A DNA stretch of 64,000 nucleotides from Pseudoalteromonas sp. T1lg88 (GCF_002964765.1 NZ_PQCF01000007.1:186001-250000); one strand, 5' to 3'; numbered from the stretch's first letter, positions 29,625 through 44,280 are shown. Notes: generated by a model not told the origin, from the letters alone. Program-made: numbers and translations.

Positions 29625-29930
29625 GTGCTTTCCTCATTCCAAGCATAGAGCGTCTACTGGGTTTATCGTCTGTGCCTATAGCAAATAGATAAACACTTAT
29701 AGGTTATGTAGTTAATGTTGCACCTTAGTGACAACCATGGGGAGGTCAATTGTCCGTGCCAGGGGATTGATGCCATGTAAATAACATCAAAATGAACCGG
29801 TCGCCGCCGTTTTGGCGAGAGCGTATGGCACGCAGACCGATTAAGGGTCATGAACCCTCTAATAAAGCGTGATCTTTGCTTTATTTAATGTTGAAATTGA
29901 CACTATTGTAGAGCCAAGTCAACAGCATTT
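29625..29930. other. Divergent promoter region of talB and yaaA
   Basis: 306 bases without a gene. It holds an inverted repeat AATAAAGC-N9-GCTTTATT (29861-29885) and a near-palindrome GGGTCATGAACCC (29847-29857 region) just before it. A TTGACA lies at 29897-29902 without a convincing -10. No RNA element is recognised. Confidence 0.45.
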
Positions 29931-30710
29931 ATGATCACAGTCATTTCCCCAGCAAAAAACCTTGATTATGAGACTGCCGCTCCGGTAGCAACTCACAGTC
30001 AACCCGAATTACTCGCCTACAGTGAAGAATTGATTTCTGTATGCCGCGACTTAACGCCGCAGCAAATCGGCAGCCTGATGAAAATAAGCGATAAGCTCGC
30101 CGGTTTAAATGCCGCCCGCTTTAGCGAATGGTCTCAGCCTTTTAACAGCGATAATGCCAAGCAAGCTATTTTTGCCTTTAACGGTGATGTGTATACCGGG
30201 CTTGAAGCGAGTACATTAAGTGCTGATGCACTGGATTATGCGCAAGGACATTTGCGTATTCTTTCCGGTTTATACGGAGTACTTAAGCCGCTCGATCTAA
30301 TGCAGGCCTACCGTTTGGAAATGGGGACTAAATTAGAAAACCCAAAAGGCACCAACTTATACCAGTTCTGGGGCAGTATTATTGCCGAAAAGCTCAATGA
30401 AGTTTTGGCTCAAAGCGGTGCCAAGCAATTGATTAATCTTGCTTCGAATGAGTATTTTAAAGCGGTGGATAAGAAGGCACTGAACGCCGACATTATTACG
30501 CCGGTATTTAAAGACTGCAAAAATGGTCAATATAAGGTGATCAGCTTCTACGCGAAAAAGGCGCGTGGCATGATGGCCCGTTATATTATGGAAAATAAGG
30601 TTGAGACCCTGGTGCAGCTTAAGGAGTTTACAACAGCGGGTTATTACTTTAGTGCTGAAGCTACGGTTAAGGAAAATGAGCCGGTATTTTTGCGTGAAGA
30701 ACAGGGATAA
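29931..30710 (+). CDS. yaaA: Peroxide stress protein YaaA
   Basis: 259 residues, full length. It begins [15 protein letters not shown] and contains [27 protein letters not shown] and [13 protein letters not shown], all YaaA signatures. In E. coli YaaA is induced by OxyR and lowers free iron during peroxide stress; the protein also binds DNA. The ribosome site is weak. The gene is followed by its own terminator. Confidence 0.95.
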   Translation: MITVISPAKNLDYETAAPVATHSQPELLAYSEELISVCRDLTPQQIGSLMKISDKLAGLNAARFSEWSQPFNSDNAKQAIFAFNGDVYTGLEASTLSADALDYAQGHLRILSGLYGVLKPLDLMQAYRLEMGTKLENPKGTNLYQFWGSIIAEKLNEVLAQSGAKQLINLASNEYFKAVDKKALNADIITPVFKDCKNGQYKVISFYAKKARGMMARYIMENKVETLVQLKEFTTAGYYFSAEATVKENEPVFLREEQG

Positions 30711-30725
30711 GAAAGCCCGAACAAT

Positions 30726-30754
30726 AAAAAAAAGCGCCCTCGGCGCTTTTTTTA
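30726..30754 (+). terminator. Terminator after yaaA
   Basis: AAAAAAAGCGCC and GGCGCTTTTTTT form a strong stem with a three-base loop. The symmetric flanks could also work for the minus strand. Confidence 0.88.
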
Positions 30755-30791
30755 TTGTCTAACTGCAGGTCACAGCTCAGCCCGACACGCC

Positions 30792-31028
30792 TTACTGACG
30801 AGCGTAATTGGTAAACTCGCGCAACGACAGTTTACCGTCTTTATCTTGATCATAACTGCTAAAGCGAGACCACAAGGCCGGCTCTTGTGCCGCTTCCGAC
30901 TTGCTAATAGCGCCGTCACGGTTTCGGTCTAATTCTTTAAAGCGCGACTCGATACTGCTGGCCTGCACCGAAGTGGTGACAAAGGCAAGCATCAAGGTGC
31001 TTAAAACTAATGCTGCAATTTTATTCAT
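30792..31028 (-). CDS. Small secreted EF-hand protein
   Basis: 78 residues. A signal peptide of about 23 residues (ending SVQA) precedes two EF-hand calcium loops: DRNRDGAISKSE and DQDKDGKLSLRE. Both loops have Asp or Asn at positions 1, 3 and 5, Gly at 6 and Glu at 12, so calcium binding is likely. It is a periplasmic protein of the calmodulin-like small EF-hand type; partner unknown. It sits downstream of another small secreted protein on the same strand. Confidence 0.82.
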   Translation of the reverse strand: MNKIAALVLSTLMLAFVTTSVQASSIESRFKELDRNRDGAISKSEAAQEPALWSRFSSYDQDKDGKLSLREFTNYARQ

Positions 31029-31116
31029 GTAAAAATCCTAGCGTACAGGTTACGCATATTATGCTGTTAGCCTAACCAAATTTGTGAACCTGGCCAAATG
31101 GAATAAGATTAATCGC

Positions 31117-31368
31117 CTAATTGCTGAGATTAAGTTGGCCACTTAGGCCGTCGTCTGCCAATTCAAAGACATGCCCACCGATTTGCTTGGGGTCCAGCTG
31201 CAAATTATGCGGCATTGTTTGTTGCGGACTTGCCAACTGGTTAAACGATGGGCTCGCTGACTGCACTGCTGCTGGCTGATTCGTCGCGGAGTGAGACTCC
31301 GAAGGTTGTTTAGCGCTTACTAGGGTAACACATAAAATTAAGGCTACGACCAATACTACACGTCGCAC
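31117..31368 (-). CDS. Small secreted protein, unknown
   Basis: 83 residues if it starts at GTG 31368, which has GGAG six bases upstream; the frame also allows TTG at 31380, but that codon overlaps the ribosome site. The N-terminus (RRVVLVVALILCVTLVSA) is a signal peptide. The mature part is Ser/Gln/Pro-rich and ends with a short region LQLDPKQIGGHVFELADDGLSGQLNLSN. I do not recognise a family. It is divergent from glrK and 88 bases upstream of the EF-hand gene. Confidence 0.55.
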   Translation of the reverse strand: MRRVVLVVALILCVTLVSAKQPSESHSATNQPAAVQSASPSFNQLASPQQTMPHNLQLDPKQIGGHVFELADDGLSGQLNLSN

Positions 31369-31621
31369 GGTATTCTCCAATTCATAGTGGCTTAATTGAA
31401 ACTCATTTATAAATGTAAGTGAAGGTCTTTAGACCGCAGGGTGGCTCTCCTAACAAATTCAATGCCAGTTTTTTAAAATTCATATTTTTCAGTTGGTTAT
31501 ATTTTTAAGGTGAGGGTTGAGCTGAATAGTTTGTAGCTATTTTGCAACAGCTTATGGTTTCTTTAAATTTTTCTACTAAATTTCAAATAGTTAGTTTTTC
31601 TCTTTTTGGCAACAAGGAGTC

Positions 31622-33040
31622 ATGGTGATTTTTCGCATGCTGCACTGGCGCCCCAGCCTGTTCGCCCAGTTCTTTATCGGCGTGGCCATACTGCTAGTGC
31701 CTTTGGCCTTAGTTGTGGTGGTATTTTTACAGGCCCTGGACCAGCATATGGTCAATACCCAGCAGATGGTATTGAGCAGTTACCAGAAGAATGAACAATT
31801 CAATGAGTTTAAGCAGCTGTTTCAATCCCTGGAGCGGGCAACGCTACAAAATTGGGTATTAAAAAGCGAGCAACTTAGTAAGGCGGTGAATGAGCAATGG
31901 CATAAGGCCGATGCGCTTTTGACGCAGCAGGCCAAGGCGGCCACCTCGGCTGGTGAGCTGGTTCGTTGGCAGCAATTGCAGGCGGATTTTGTCGCCAGCC
32001 GAGAAAATATAGAGCAGCAGGAGCAGGCCAATGCCGAGTTGTTTTCACCGCTGCGCCAACAAATCAACAGCCATGGTAATTGGTTGCACACTCATACCAA
32101 GGAACAGATAGACCTGGCGCAACAGGCGCTTACGGATCTACAACAGAGCTTTATTAACTGGCTGGTGGCCCTGGTGCCCATAGTGTTGCTGCTCGGTGGT
32201 GGTTATTTATGGCGCCTAAGCAGCAATCTCGGGTATTTATCTCGAGTGATAAGTCAGCTAGGTAAGGGCGATTGGGATGTGGATATTCAACTGACCGGTG
32301 CCAAAGAGCTGCGAGATCTGGGGCAAAAACTTAACTGGATGCAGCAGCAATTACAAAGCCTGGAGCAGCAAAAAGATACCTTTTTACGCCATGTGACCCA
32401 TGAGTTAAAAACGCCCTTGGCTTCCATGGTGGAAGGCTGTGATTTATTGCAGGAGCAGCTGGTGGGCCCCATCAATGAGCAGCAGCAAGATGTACTGCAA
32501 TTGATCAGCCAAAGCACAGAGCGTCTTCATGGCATGATCACAAACCTGCTAAATTATAACGCCATCAAGGCACGGACCCTGAGTAATAAAGGCTGCCAAC
32601 TCGATACATTAAAGGCTCAGGTACAGGAGCACTTTGCCGAGCGCCTGCGGTTGGGTCAGCAAACCTTGGTGTGGCGCTGCCCGGCGGAGCTTAAAGAGTT
32701 GCCCCTTGATGGTGAATTGTTACAAATGATCTTGGTGCAACTGGTTTCCAATGCCATTAAGTTTTCACCCAATGGGGCGCAAATAGAGATACAAATCGAG
32801 CGTTATAAGCAAGAGCTGGAGATAGCCGTAGTCGATCAGGGACCGGGTATAAAGGAGTCTGAGCGCGAGCGTTTATTCGATGCCTTCTATCAGGGACAGG
32901 CTGCCAAGCGCAACGCCGTGGCCGGCAGTGGTTTGGGGTTATCCATAGTCAAGGAATGTGTTAACCAACTCAATGGCGAGGTGCAGATCCATTCAGGCTC
33001 ACCTCAGGGCAGTTGTTTTAGGCTTAAATTTAGTTGCTAA
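31622..33040 (+). CDS. glrK: Sensor histidine kinase GlrK (QseE)
   Basis: 472 residues. Membrane helices are at about 13-38 and 178-197, with a periplasmic, largely helical Gln-rich sensor between. HAMP follows (about 200-250), then HisKA with H260 in RHVTHELKTPLASMVEGCDLL. ATPase motifs are QLVSNAIKFSPNG, DQGPGI and GSGLGLSIV. The genes after it, a QseG-like lipoprotein and a GlrR-type regulator, identify the system, which in E. coli monitors the envelope and drives sigma-54 promoters. AAGGAG is directly before the ATG. No glmY-like sRNA or sigma-54 site is evident in the 250 bases upstream. Confidence 0.88.
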   Translation: MVIFRMLHWRPSLFAQFFIGVAILLVPLALVVVVFLQALDQHMVNTQQMVLSSYQKNEQFNEFKQLFQSLERATLQNWVLKSEQLSKAVNEQWHKADALLTQQAKAATSAGELVRWQQLQADFVASRENIEQQEQANAELFSPLRQQINSHGNWLHTHTKEQIDLAQQALTDLQQSFINWLVALVPIVLLLGGGYLWRLSSNLGYLSRVISQLGKGDWDVDIQLTGAKELRDLGQKLNWMQQQLQSLEQQKDTFLRHVTHELKTPLASMVEGCDLLQEQLVGPINEQQQDVLQLISQSTERLHGMITNLLNYNAIKARTLSNKGCQLDTLKAQVQEHFAERLRLGQQTLVWRCPAELKELPLDGELLQMILVQLVSNAIKFSPNGAQIEIQIERYKQELEIAVVDQGPGIKESERERLFDAFYQGQAAKRNAVAGSGLGLSIVKECVNQLNGEVQIHSGSPQGSCFRLKFSC

Positions 33041-33050
33041 TGGAGTCAAG

Positions 33051-33602
33051 ATGTTGAAATTTGCCAAGTGTGTTGCCGTGTTACTGGTGCCCATCTTGAG
33101 TGCGGGCTGTCAGTTGCCGGGCCCAAGAACGGCGGGAGAGACTGGTCACTTAGGTGAGCTTGAAAAGCAGGCTCCCAACCCTAAACCTAGGCCTAAGCAA
33201 CAACCCATCTACCCTAGTGCCGAGCAGTTGGTGCAATGGCATGCACAGCAATGCGGCGGTTTTACCTCGGCCACCGAGTTACAGGAATATGTGGCGGCGC
33301 CGAGACTGAAGCAATTTTTTGCCCGCCTCTGCTTACGGGGCCAATCAAACCCGGACGAGCTACTAAGCGACCTTGAGGTGATCAGCGGTCAATATTACTG
33401 GCCCGAGTCCAGCGCCCGTTATTTCTGGTTGCTTAAGCAGCAGCTTCAGGCCAATGCCCAACAACAACAGCAACTTGCTAAGCTGCGCCAAGAGCAGCAG
33501 CAAATGCAGGAAAAAATGGAAAAGACCTTGTCGTCGCTGGCGGCCATAGAGCAGCAATTGCTGCAACGTGCGTCCCAGCAGGAGGATAATAATGAGTTCT
33601 AA
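33051..33602 (+). CDS. qseG: QseG-like outer-membrane lipoprotein
   Basis: 183 residues from ATG 33051, ten bases after the glrK stop. The lipobox LSAGC lies near residue 20. The C-terminal third is a Gln-rich coiled coil (QQQQQLAKLRQEQQQMQEKME). Sequence conservation in this family is low, so the name rests mostly on position between glrK and glrR, size and lipoprotein character. In E. coli, QseG activates QseE/GlrK and connects it to the outer membrane. The 3' end overlaps glrR by 11 bases. Confidence 0.75.
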   Translation: MLKFAKCVAVLLVPILSAGCQLPGPRTAGETGHLGELEKQAPNPKPRPKQQPIYPSAEQLVQWHAQQCGGFTSATELQEYVAAPRLKQFFARLCLRGQSNPDELLSDLEVISGQYYWPESSARYFWLLKQQLQANAQQQQQLAKLRQEQQQMQEKMEKTLSSLAAIEQQLLQRASQQEDNNEF

Positions 33603-34941
33603 AGCACGGGTTTTACTTGTTGATGATGATGTCAGTTTATTAAAACTACTGACCATAAGGCTGATGGCCAATAACTACGAAGTGACCACGGCCAACAGCG
33701 CCCCTCAAGCCTTGAGTGAGTTGCAGCAGCAAACCTTTGACGTGGTGCTGACCGATTTGCGCATGGACGATATCGACGGTTTGCAACTGGCCGAACAAAT
33801 TCAGCAGCTTTATCCTAGCTTACCCGTGGTAATGATGACGGCGCACGGCTCTATTCCCGATGCGGTACGTGCCACCAAGCAGGGTATTTTTGCGTTTTTG
33901 ACCAAACCCATAGATAAGGATGAGTTGATCGACACCCTGGCTAAAGCCGTGCGTCTGCATGGTCAAGGGCAGGGGCACGCTCAGCAAGTAAGTCACCCCT
34001 ATATAGTGACTCGCAGTGCCACCATGTATCACCTGTTAGAGCAAGTGCGTATGGTGGGTGCCACGGATGTGAATGTATTGATTTCCGGCGCCAGCGGTAC
34101 GGGTAAAGAGCTGCTGGCCAGAGCCGTGCATGAGAGCAGTGCGGTTAGCACCGGCCCTTTTGTTGCCATTAACTGCGGCGCTGTGCCCGCCGAGCTCTTG
34201 GAGTCCCAGCTGTTCGGCCATAAAAAGGGTTCCTTTACCGGTGCGACCGCCGACCATGTGGGGCTCTTTTCCGAAGCCCAAAATGGCACCTTGTTTCTTG
34301 ATGAAATAGGGGATATGCCGTTGAATTTACAGGTTAAGCTGCTGCGCGTTCTGCAAGAGAAAAAAATTCGCCCGGTTGGTCATAGCGAGGAAATTCCGGT
34401 TAATGTCAGAGTGGTGTCGGCCACCCACAAGGATTTGCCTGCGGCAATCCGTGATAACAGTTTCCGCGAGGATCTCTACTATCGCTTAAATGTGGTGAAC
34501 CTGCGTTTGCCAGCCTTGAGCGAACGTCGAGAGGATATCTCCCTGTTGGCGCATCACTTTTGTGAGCAAATTGCCGCTCGTCAGCAGCAAGAGGTGAAAC
34601 GTTTCAGCGATGATGCCATGGACTTGCTTTTGCGCCACGACTGGCCCGGTAATATTCGCCAGCTGCAAAACGTAGTGGAGCAGGTGGTGGCATTGAGCCC
34701 TGGGGTGCTGATCAGTGCCCAGCAGGTGGCCATGGCCTTGCAGTGTGAGCTCGAAGCCAGCTCGCCCATTGCCTTAAACGAGGCTAAGCGCCAGTTTGAG
34801 CGCCAGTATTTGATTAATGTATTGAAAATGGTGGATGGCAATGTCGCTCAGGCAGCCAAATTGGCCAAGCGTAACCGCAGCGACTTCTATAAACTGATTA
34901 AGAAGCATGAGATCGATGTGGAGCAATTCAGCCGCGACTGA
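33592..34941 (+). CDS. glrR: Sigma-54-dependent response regulator GlrR (QseF)
   Basis: 449 residues. A receiver domain with Asp in VVLTDLRMDD is followed by an AAA+ sigma-54 activator domain (Walker A GASGTGKELLARAVH, Walker B GTLFLDEIGDMP). The sigma-54 contact loop reads KKGSFTGAT, GSFTGA instead of GAFTGA. A Fis-type helix-turn-helix ends the protein (GNVAQAAKLAKRNRSDFYKLIKKHEID, given here in part). GGAGG precedes ATG 33592. GlrR should activate sigma-54 promoters from upstream sites. A candidate target lies in this window at 2224-2340. Confidence 0.9.
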   Translation: MSSKARVLLVDDDVSLLKLLTIRLMANNYEVTTANSAPQALSELQQQTFDVVLTDLRMDDIDGLQLAEQIQQLYPSLPVVMMTAHGSIPDAVRATKQGIFAFLTKPIDKDELIDTLAKAVRLHGQGQGHAQQVSHPYIVTRSATMYHLLEQVRMVGATDVNVLISGASGTGKELLARAVHESSAVSTGPFVAINCGAVPAELLESQLFGHKKGSFTGATADHVGLFSEAQNGTLFLDEIGDMPLNLQVKLLRVLQEKKIRPVGHSEEIPVNVRVVSATHKDLPAAIRDNSFREDLYYRLNVVNLRLPALSERREDISLLAHHFCEQIAARQQQEVKRFSDDAMDLLLRHDWPGNIRQLQNVVEQVVALSPGVLISAQQVAMALQCELEASSPIALNEAKRQFERQYLINVLKMVDGNVAQAAKLAKRNRSDFYKLIKKHEIDVEQFSRD

Positions 34942-34984
34942 TTAACCGTTATAATGCCGCCACACAAGGCCAAAGGAGTGAGTG

Positions 34985-35485
34985 ATGCAATTATTTATGG
35001 TTTACCTGGGCGGTCGCATTGAAGGCTGTCATATTGAAATGCACGATGTGCGCTTTGTCGTTGGTGAGCGTATTGAAGATTGTTACGGTAAGCTCAAAGC
35101 CCAATGGGTGGGCAATAAAAACAGCGTGCATATGGACAGTTATATGGCGGTGCACCATATCGACGGCTATGCGGTGAGCCTGGGTGATGCGCCGCAACAG
35201 CGCAGTGAACGCCTCTATTTCGTTAATTTAGGCGCCTATCGTGCCGATCAACTTGCCGAACAACATGCTTTTACTTTGACCGTGGCGACCAGCGCCGAGC
35301 AGGCCAAACAACGGGTGAAGCAGGGTTTACTCACCGGCATGAGTCATCAGCATAAAGACGATTTACATGAGGTGGATGACTGCTTTGCCCTGGATCTGAT
35401 CGATGCCCAGTATCATATCCATCTTACTCCCAGCAACCAGGCGCAAGCCATGCATCCGGACTGGTTTGGCTACCATGTGCTTTAG
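34985..35485 (+). CDS. DUF1543-type protein
   Basis: 166 residues. MQLFMVYLGGRIEGCHIEMHD followed by FVVGERIED is the DUF1543 signature as I remember it. A second similar half is suggested by the C-terminal DDLHEVDDCFALDLIDAQYHIHL. The function of the family is unknown. AAGGAG lies 8 bases before ATG 34985 (GTG 34982 is less likely). It follows glrR by 43 bases and may be cotranscribed. Confidence 0.78.
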   Translation: MQLFMVYLGGRIEGCHIEMHDVRFVVGERIEDCYGKLKAQWVGNKNSVHMDSYMAVHHIDGYAVSLGDAPQQRSERLYFVNLGAYRADQLAEQHAFTLTVATSAEQAKQRVKQGLLTGMSHQHKDDLHEVDDCFALDLIDAQYHIHLTPSNQAQAMHPDWFGYHVL

Positions 35486-35501
35486 GGCGTGGCTTTGAAG
35501 C

Positions 35502-35774
35502 TTAGTCGTCGTTTTCTTCTTGCTTGATTGCGATGCGGATGGCGAGGATCACCAAGGCGAATAAGGCAAATGGCAGGGCCGCCAAGGAATATTCCACCAA
35601 ATTGCTATCTTGATAGTTAGGTTGTAAAACGAAATGCCCGCCGACACACAAGGCGATGGCGATAAATAAAATGGGTAGCAGGGCGAGCTCTTTTTTTGCC
35701 TGATGTTTTTTCACAAGTGATTTCACGTGAGGATAAAGGCAGCTATTGTAATTAAGCCTGGCCCAGTGATTCAA
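35502..35774 (-). CDS. Small two-helix membrane protein, unknown
   Basis: Up to 90 residues. Two membrane helices are clear: LALLPILFIAIALCVGGHFVL, shortened to its core IAIALCVGG, and LAALPFALFALVILAIRIAI. The C-terminus is acidic (KQEENDD). The start is uncertain: TTG 35774 has AAGGA at the right distance, while GTG 35726 would begin at VKSLVKKHQAKKE without a ribosome site. No family recognised. It is convergent with the DUF1543 gene and downstream of pdsS on the same strand. Confidence 0.6.
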   Translation of the reverse strand: MNHWARLNYNSCLYPHVKSLVKKHQAKKELALLPILFIAIALCVGGHFVLQPNYQDSNLVEYSLAALPFALFALVILAIRIAIKQEENDD

Positions 35775-35932
35775 GCTTTATCCTTGTTGCGCTGCTGTCA
35801 TCTTGCTCGCGAAACAGCGCCCTACTATATCCAGTTTTTGCGGTCATAGTATCTAGCCTTGAACCTCTAGCTGTGTAAGTAATTACCAACTTATTACGCG
35901 GGCTAGATGCTCTTTAATTAATCGATTTTGAA

Positions 35933-38065
35933 TCAGGACAAGGGTATATCAACAAGGATGGTCACACCGCGACCATCTTCGCGGTTGCTGGCGCGTATCT
36001 GGCCGTGATGAAAATCAACAATCAGACGAGCGATATACAGGCCCAAACCCAGATGCGGCTGTTGCTGCTTATCCTGAGCGCGCACCGACACCATGGAGTC
36101 GAAAATATGTTTACCTATGTCCTTGGGCAGCGATGGCCCTAGATTGCTAATGCTGAGTTGAGCTTGGTTGTTTTCTCGTGCCAAGGTGACCAATATTTCA
36201 CTCTCAGGCTCAGCAAATTCCAGGGCGTTGTTGATCAGCTTATCAAGCAACTGCGCGAAAAAGTCGGCGGCCCCTTGCACAGGAAGCGCCTCTTGGGTGA
36301 TATCCAGGGCAAAGCGTGCCTGTGGATAAGCCAACTGATAGCCCTGCATACAGCCTTGCAGCACCTGGGTGAGATCATAATGCTCCCGCGCCGAGGTATT
36401 AATGCTCTGTTCCAACCGAGTCGCCTCGCTCATGGTGGTGATAAGCTTATTCAAGCGGGCGACCCCTTCTTGAGCCCGGGTCAGGTATTTTTGTTGCTGC
36501 GGTTCGTGGGCGATCAATTGCAGATTTTCCAGCGAGCTGCGTACCACGGCCACCGGCGTTCGCAATTCGTGAGAAAGGCGCGACGACATATTTTCCAGAT
36601 AATGGGTATAGCCGCCAAGGCGATTAACTATATTAGCGAAGCTGCGCGAGAGGTCGCCTATTTCGTCACTGTCGTTACTCACGCTCAGTTGCGCCCGTAC
36701 TCGGCCCTGTTCATCAATGGCCTGCTCGGCACTGTCGCGTAAGCGGCGAATACGTGAGGAAATGCGCGAGGCAAAGAAAAACAATGAGATGGTGCCCACC
36801 AGCATCACCGCAATAATCACATTAAAGAGCTTTTCCAGCGCCTTGTTGCGCAGAGTGCGCACGCCATTGGTGGTTTCTTCGGCGATAACAGCGCCCAGCA
36901 CCTGCTCATTACTCCAAATGGGGTAGGCGGCGGAGAGGATCACCGCTTTGCTGTCTGGCGTCAGGCGCCAGTTCGAGGCCGGCTCACCGCGTAAGGCACT
37001 GGCAATATGACTGCCTTGCAGCGCCGCCACATCATGCAAAATATCGAGAAAGTCACTGGGTGGCTTGGTCAGAATTTGGTAATAGAGCGGGTGCAAAAAA
37101 CGCTGCTCGAAACGCCGCCACATGCCTTCCTTATCCTGCTCCTGTAAGGAGCTGGCCCAGACTCCGTCAGCATGTTGAATGGTGCCTGATTGCGCCAGTA
37201 CCCTGTGATGTTTATCCACCACCCAGATACGGCTGCCGCTGTGGCCCATGCCCTTGATAATGCGTTTAATCTCCGGTGAGGGCAGCAGCACAGTGCCAAG
37301 TGTATTGGCATCGGTAATATTAGAGGTGGCCATTAAATGACGCTCTTGCTCGCCCGTGTCCCAATCGCTGATGGCAAAGCCGAGCTTGTTGCCAAGCATG
37401 GACAGGGGCATACGCAGTTCTATGTTATAGCCTTGCTCGGTCTGGCGGAAATAGCCCTGAATATCCTTATAGGGAGTCAATTCGGGAAGGCTAAAGGCAT
37501 TTACCCAGCCGTCTTCGCGGGTGGCAATTATGTAGTTTTTTAGCTCGCCATTGGGAGACTTAATGGCGATTTTTAAATGATCGTTGCGCTCCAGACTAAG
37601 GGCATTTTTTGGGCGCAGACGAACCTGGTTATCCTGTACCGCGAACACCGCATACAGGTGCTGGCCGTATTTGCCGACCATGTGTGCGAATGACAGGTCG
37701 GCGTCATCATGATCCGGGTTTGGAGTTTGCAGGTAGTTACCCTGGTATTGCCACATCAGGCTTTGATAGGGAGCCCAGTCACCAAGTTCGCCATCGAGGC
37801 GGATGGCATTGTTGATCTGGTAGGCGTAAAGGTCGCGACCCTTTTCTACCTTGGCGGTAAATTCACTGGCATTTTCAAATAAAGCGGGGCGTTCATGCAG
37901 GGCTGTGGCCAGCGCTCTTGTGGTACCGACCAGGGTTTTTTCTTGACCCTGACGCAGATACTTTTCCATTTCCCACACATATTCGTAGCCAAGCCAGGGC
38001 AGCACCAGTAAAAAGCAGGACAGCAAGACCACCTTGCTGCGCAGCCCAAGCCCAAAGCGCGCCAT
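35933..38065 (-). CDS. pdsS: Sensor histidine kinase of the proteobacterial dedicated sortase type (PdsS-like)
   Basis: 710 residues, long for a sensor kinase. Helix 1 is about residues 10-28 and helix 2 about 413-433, enclosing a periplasmic region of nearly 400 residues. Its first part (INNAIRLDGELGDWAPYQS) resembles a CBM9-like beta-sandwich. HAMP, then HisKA with H499 (SRLSHELRTPVAVVRS), then an ATPase domain (DKLINNALEFA, LGLGLYIARLIV) follow. Size and architecture match what I recall as the dedicated-sortase system histidine kinase. Its ATG directly follows the stop codon of the response regulator. No sortase or LPXTG target gene is seen in the window. Confidence 0.75.
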   Translation of the reverse strand: MARFGLGLRSKVVLLSCFLLVLPWLGYEYVWEMEKYLRQGQEKTLVGTTRALATALHERPALFENASEFTAKVEKGRDLYAYQINNAIRLDGELGDWAPYQSLMWQYQGNYLQTPNPDHDDADLSFAHMVGKYGQHLYAVFAVQDNQVRLRPKNALSLERNDHLKIAIKSPNGELKNYIIATREDGWVNAFSLPELTPYKDIQGYFRQTEQGYNIELRMPLSMLGNKLGFAISDWDTGEQERHLMATSNITDANTLGTVLLPSPEIKRIIKGMGHSGSRIWVVDKHHRVLAQSGTIQHADGVWASSLQEQDKEGMWRRFEQRFLHPLYYQILTKPPSDFLDILHDVAALQGSHIASALRGEPASNWRLTPDSKAVILSAAYPIWSNEQVLGAVIAEETTNGVRTLRNKALEKLFNVIIAVMLVGTISLFFFASRISSRIRRLRDSAEQAIDEQGRVRAQLSVSNDSDEIGDLSRSFANIVNRLGGYTHYLENMSSRLSHELRTPVAVVRSSLENLQLIAHEPQQQKYLTRAQEGVARLNKLITTMSEATRLEQSINTSAREHYDLTQVLQGCMQGYQLAYPQARFALDITQEALPVQGAADFFAQLLDKLINNALEFAEPESEILVTLARENNQAQLSISNLGPSLPKDIGKHIFDSMVSVRAQDKQQQPHLGLGLYIARLIVDFHHGQIRASNREDGRGVTILVDIPLS

Positions 38066-38755
38066 CTATTTGCTTTCCCAGCGATAACCCATGCCATATA
38101 CGGTGTCGATGCAATCGAACTGGGCATCGAGCGCCTGGAACTTGCGACGAATGCGTTTTACATGGGAGGTGATTGTACTGTCGTCAACGTAAATTTTGGC
38201 ATCGCTCATCAGTTCATCCCGGCTTTTTACATGCCCCGGACGCTTAGCCAGTGAATGCACCATCCAAAACTCGGTCACGGTCAAATCCACCGCCTCACCC
38301 AGCCAGTTGGCGCGCAAACGTTTTAGGTTCAGCTCCAGCTTGTCTTGTACCAGGGTGTCCTCTTGTTCACTTGGTAAGCCTTGCGCTTCAACGCGGCGAA
38401 ACAGCGCAGCGATACGCGCAGCCAGATGGGCCATGCTGATGTCCTTGGTAAGATAATCATCGGCACCCATACGCAGCCCACATACTGTATCTATTTCACT
38501 GTCGCGAGCGGTCAGAAAAATAATTGGCAGGGTTTGTGAGCGGGCCCGTAAGCTTTGGCACAGCATAAAGCCGCCATCGATTTCGTTGCCCAAGCCGATA
38601 TCAACTATGGCCAGATCCGGCAAACGCTCGCTCAGTGCTAGCTCGGCGCTGGGCCTGTCGGCGAAACCTTGCACTTCATAGCCTTGCCCTTGCAGCATTT
38701 CTACATAGTTATCGCGGATCGCGGCTTCGTCTTCAATAATGGCTATTCGTTTCAT
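38066..38755 (-). CDS. pdsR: OmpR-type response regulator (PdsR-like)
   Basis: 229 residues: a receiver domain (phospho-acceptor Asp in LPDLAIVDIGLGNEIDGG, Lys in DYLTKDISM) and a winged-helix DNA-binding domain (VDLTVTEFWMVHSLAKRPGHVKSR in part, DDSTITSHVKRIRRKF). It is the partner of the PdsS-like kinase immediately downstream (TAG then ATG with no gap). The insert GLGNEIDGGFMLC in the receiver is typical of the dedicated-sortase regulators as I recall. It is divergent from the large subtilase gene at 39134, a possible target. Confidence 0.78.
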   Translation of the reverse strand: MKRIAIIEDEAAIRDNYVEMLQGQGYEVQGFADRPSAELALSERLPDLAIVDIGLGNEIDGGFMLCQSLRARSQTLPIIFLTARDSEIDTVCGLRMGADDYLTKDISMAHLAARIAALFRRVEAQGLPSEQEDTLVQDKLELNLKRLRANWLGEAVDLTVTEFWMVHSLAKRPGHVKSRDELMSDAKIYVDDSTITSHVKRIRRKFQALDAQFDCIDTVYGMGYRWESK

Positions 38756-39133
38756 CTTAGGGCTAACTTACGGCTAACAAGGTGATTTTGTTAACACTAT
38801 ACCCTGATTTGCTAGCCTTGGGATGAACGAAGCAGCAATTGCCATAATTGATCATAATTCCCCAAAGTTGCGCCTAAGAATGTGAGCTTGATACTTACAA
38901 AAGTTGATTTATTGTTGCGATAAACTGCATGAGTACAAAATGCTACCTTATTGCACACTTTGGTACATTTGCTCTAAGGCCTTATATGGTAAGGCATGTA
39001 GAGTAGCGGTTTGGGTGTAACTTACTCTTAGCGCTTTTAGCACCCTGTTTACATATTGTTTTCTTTGTTCGGCGCAACGTACCCTACTGCGCTAGCGCAA
39101 TATGCGCGAAAAATTTTCATCAAGGAATACAAC
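38756..39133. other. Divergent regulatory region between pdsR and the subtilase gene
   Basis: 378 bases, AT-rich, without an ORF. It should hold promoters for both sides. I find no clean -35/-10 pair and no convincing palindrome; GTACAAA (about 38934) and GGTACATT (about 38961) are the only short repeats noted. Confidence 0.4.

Positions 39134-44280
<5,147 letters not shown>

Noticed and set aside
31381-31621. glmY-like small RNA upstream of glrK, as in E. coli
   Set aside because: No sigma-54 element, no GlrR-type palindrome and no terminator hairpin were found in these 240 bases.
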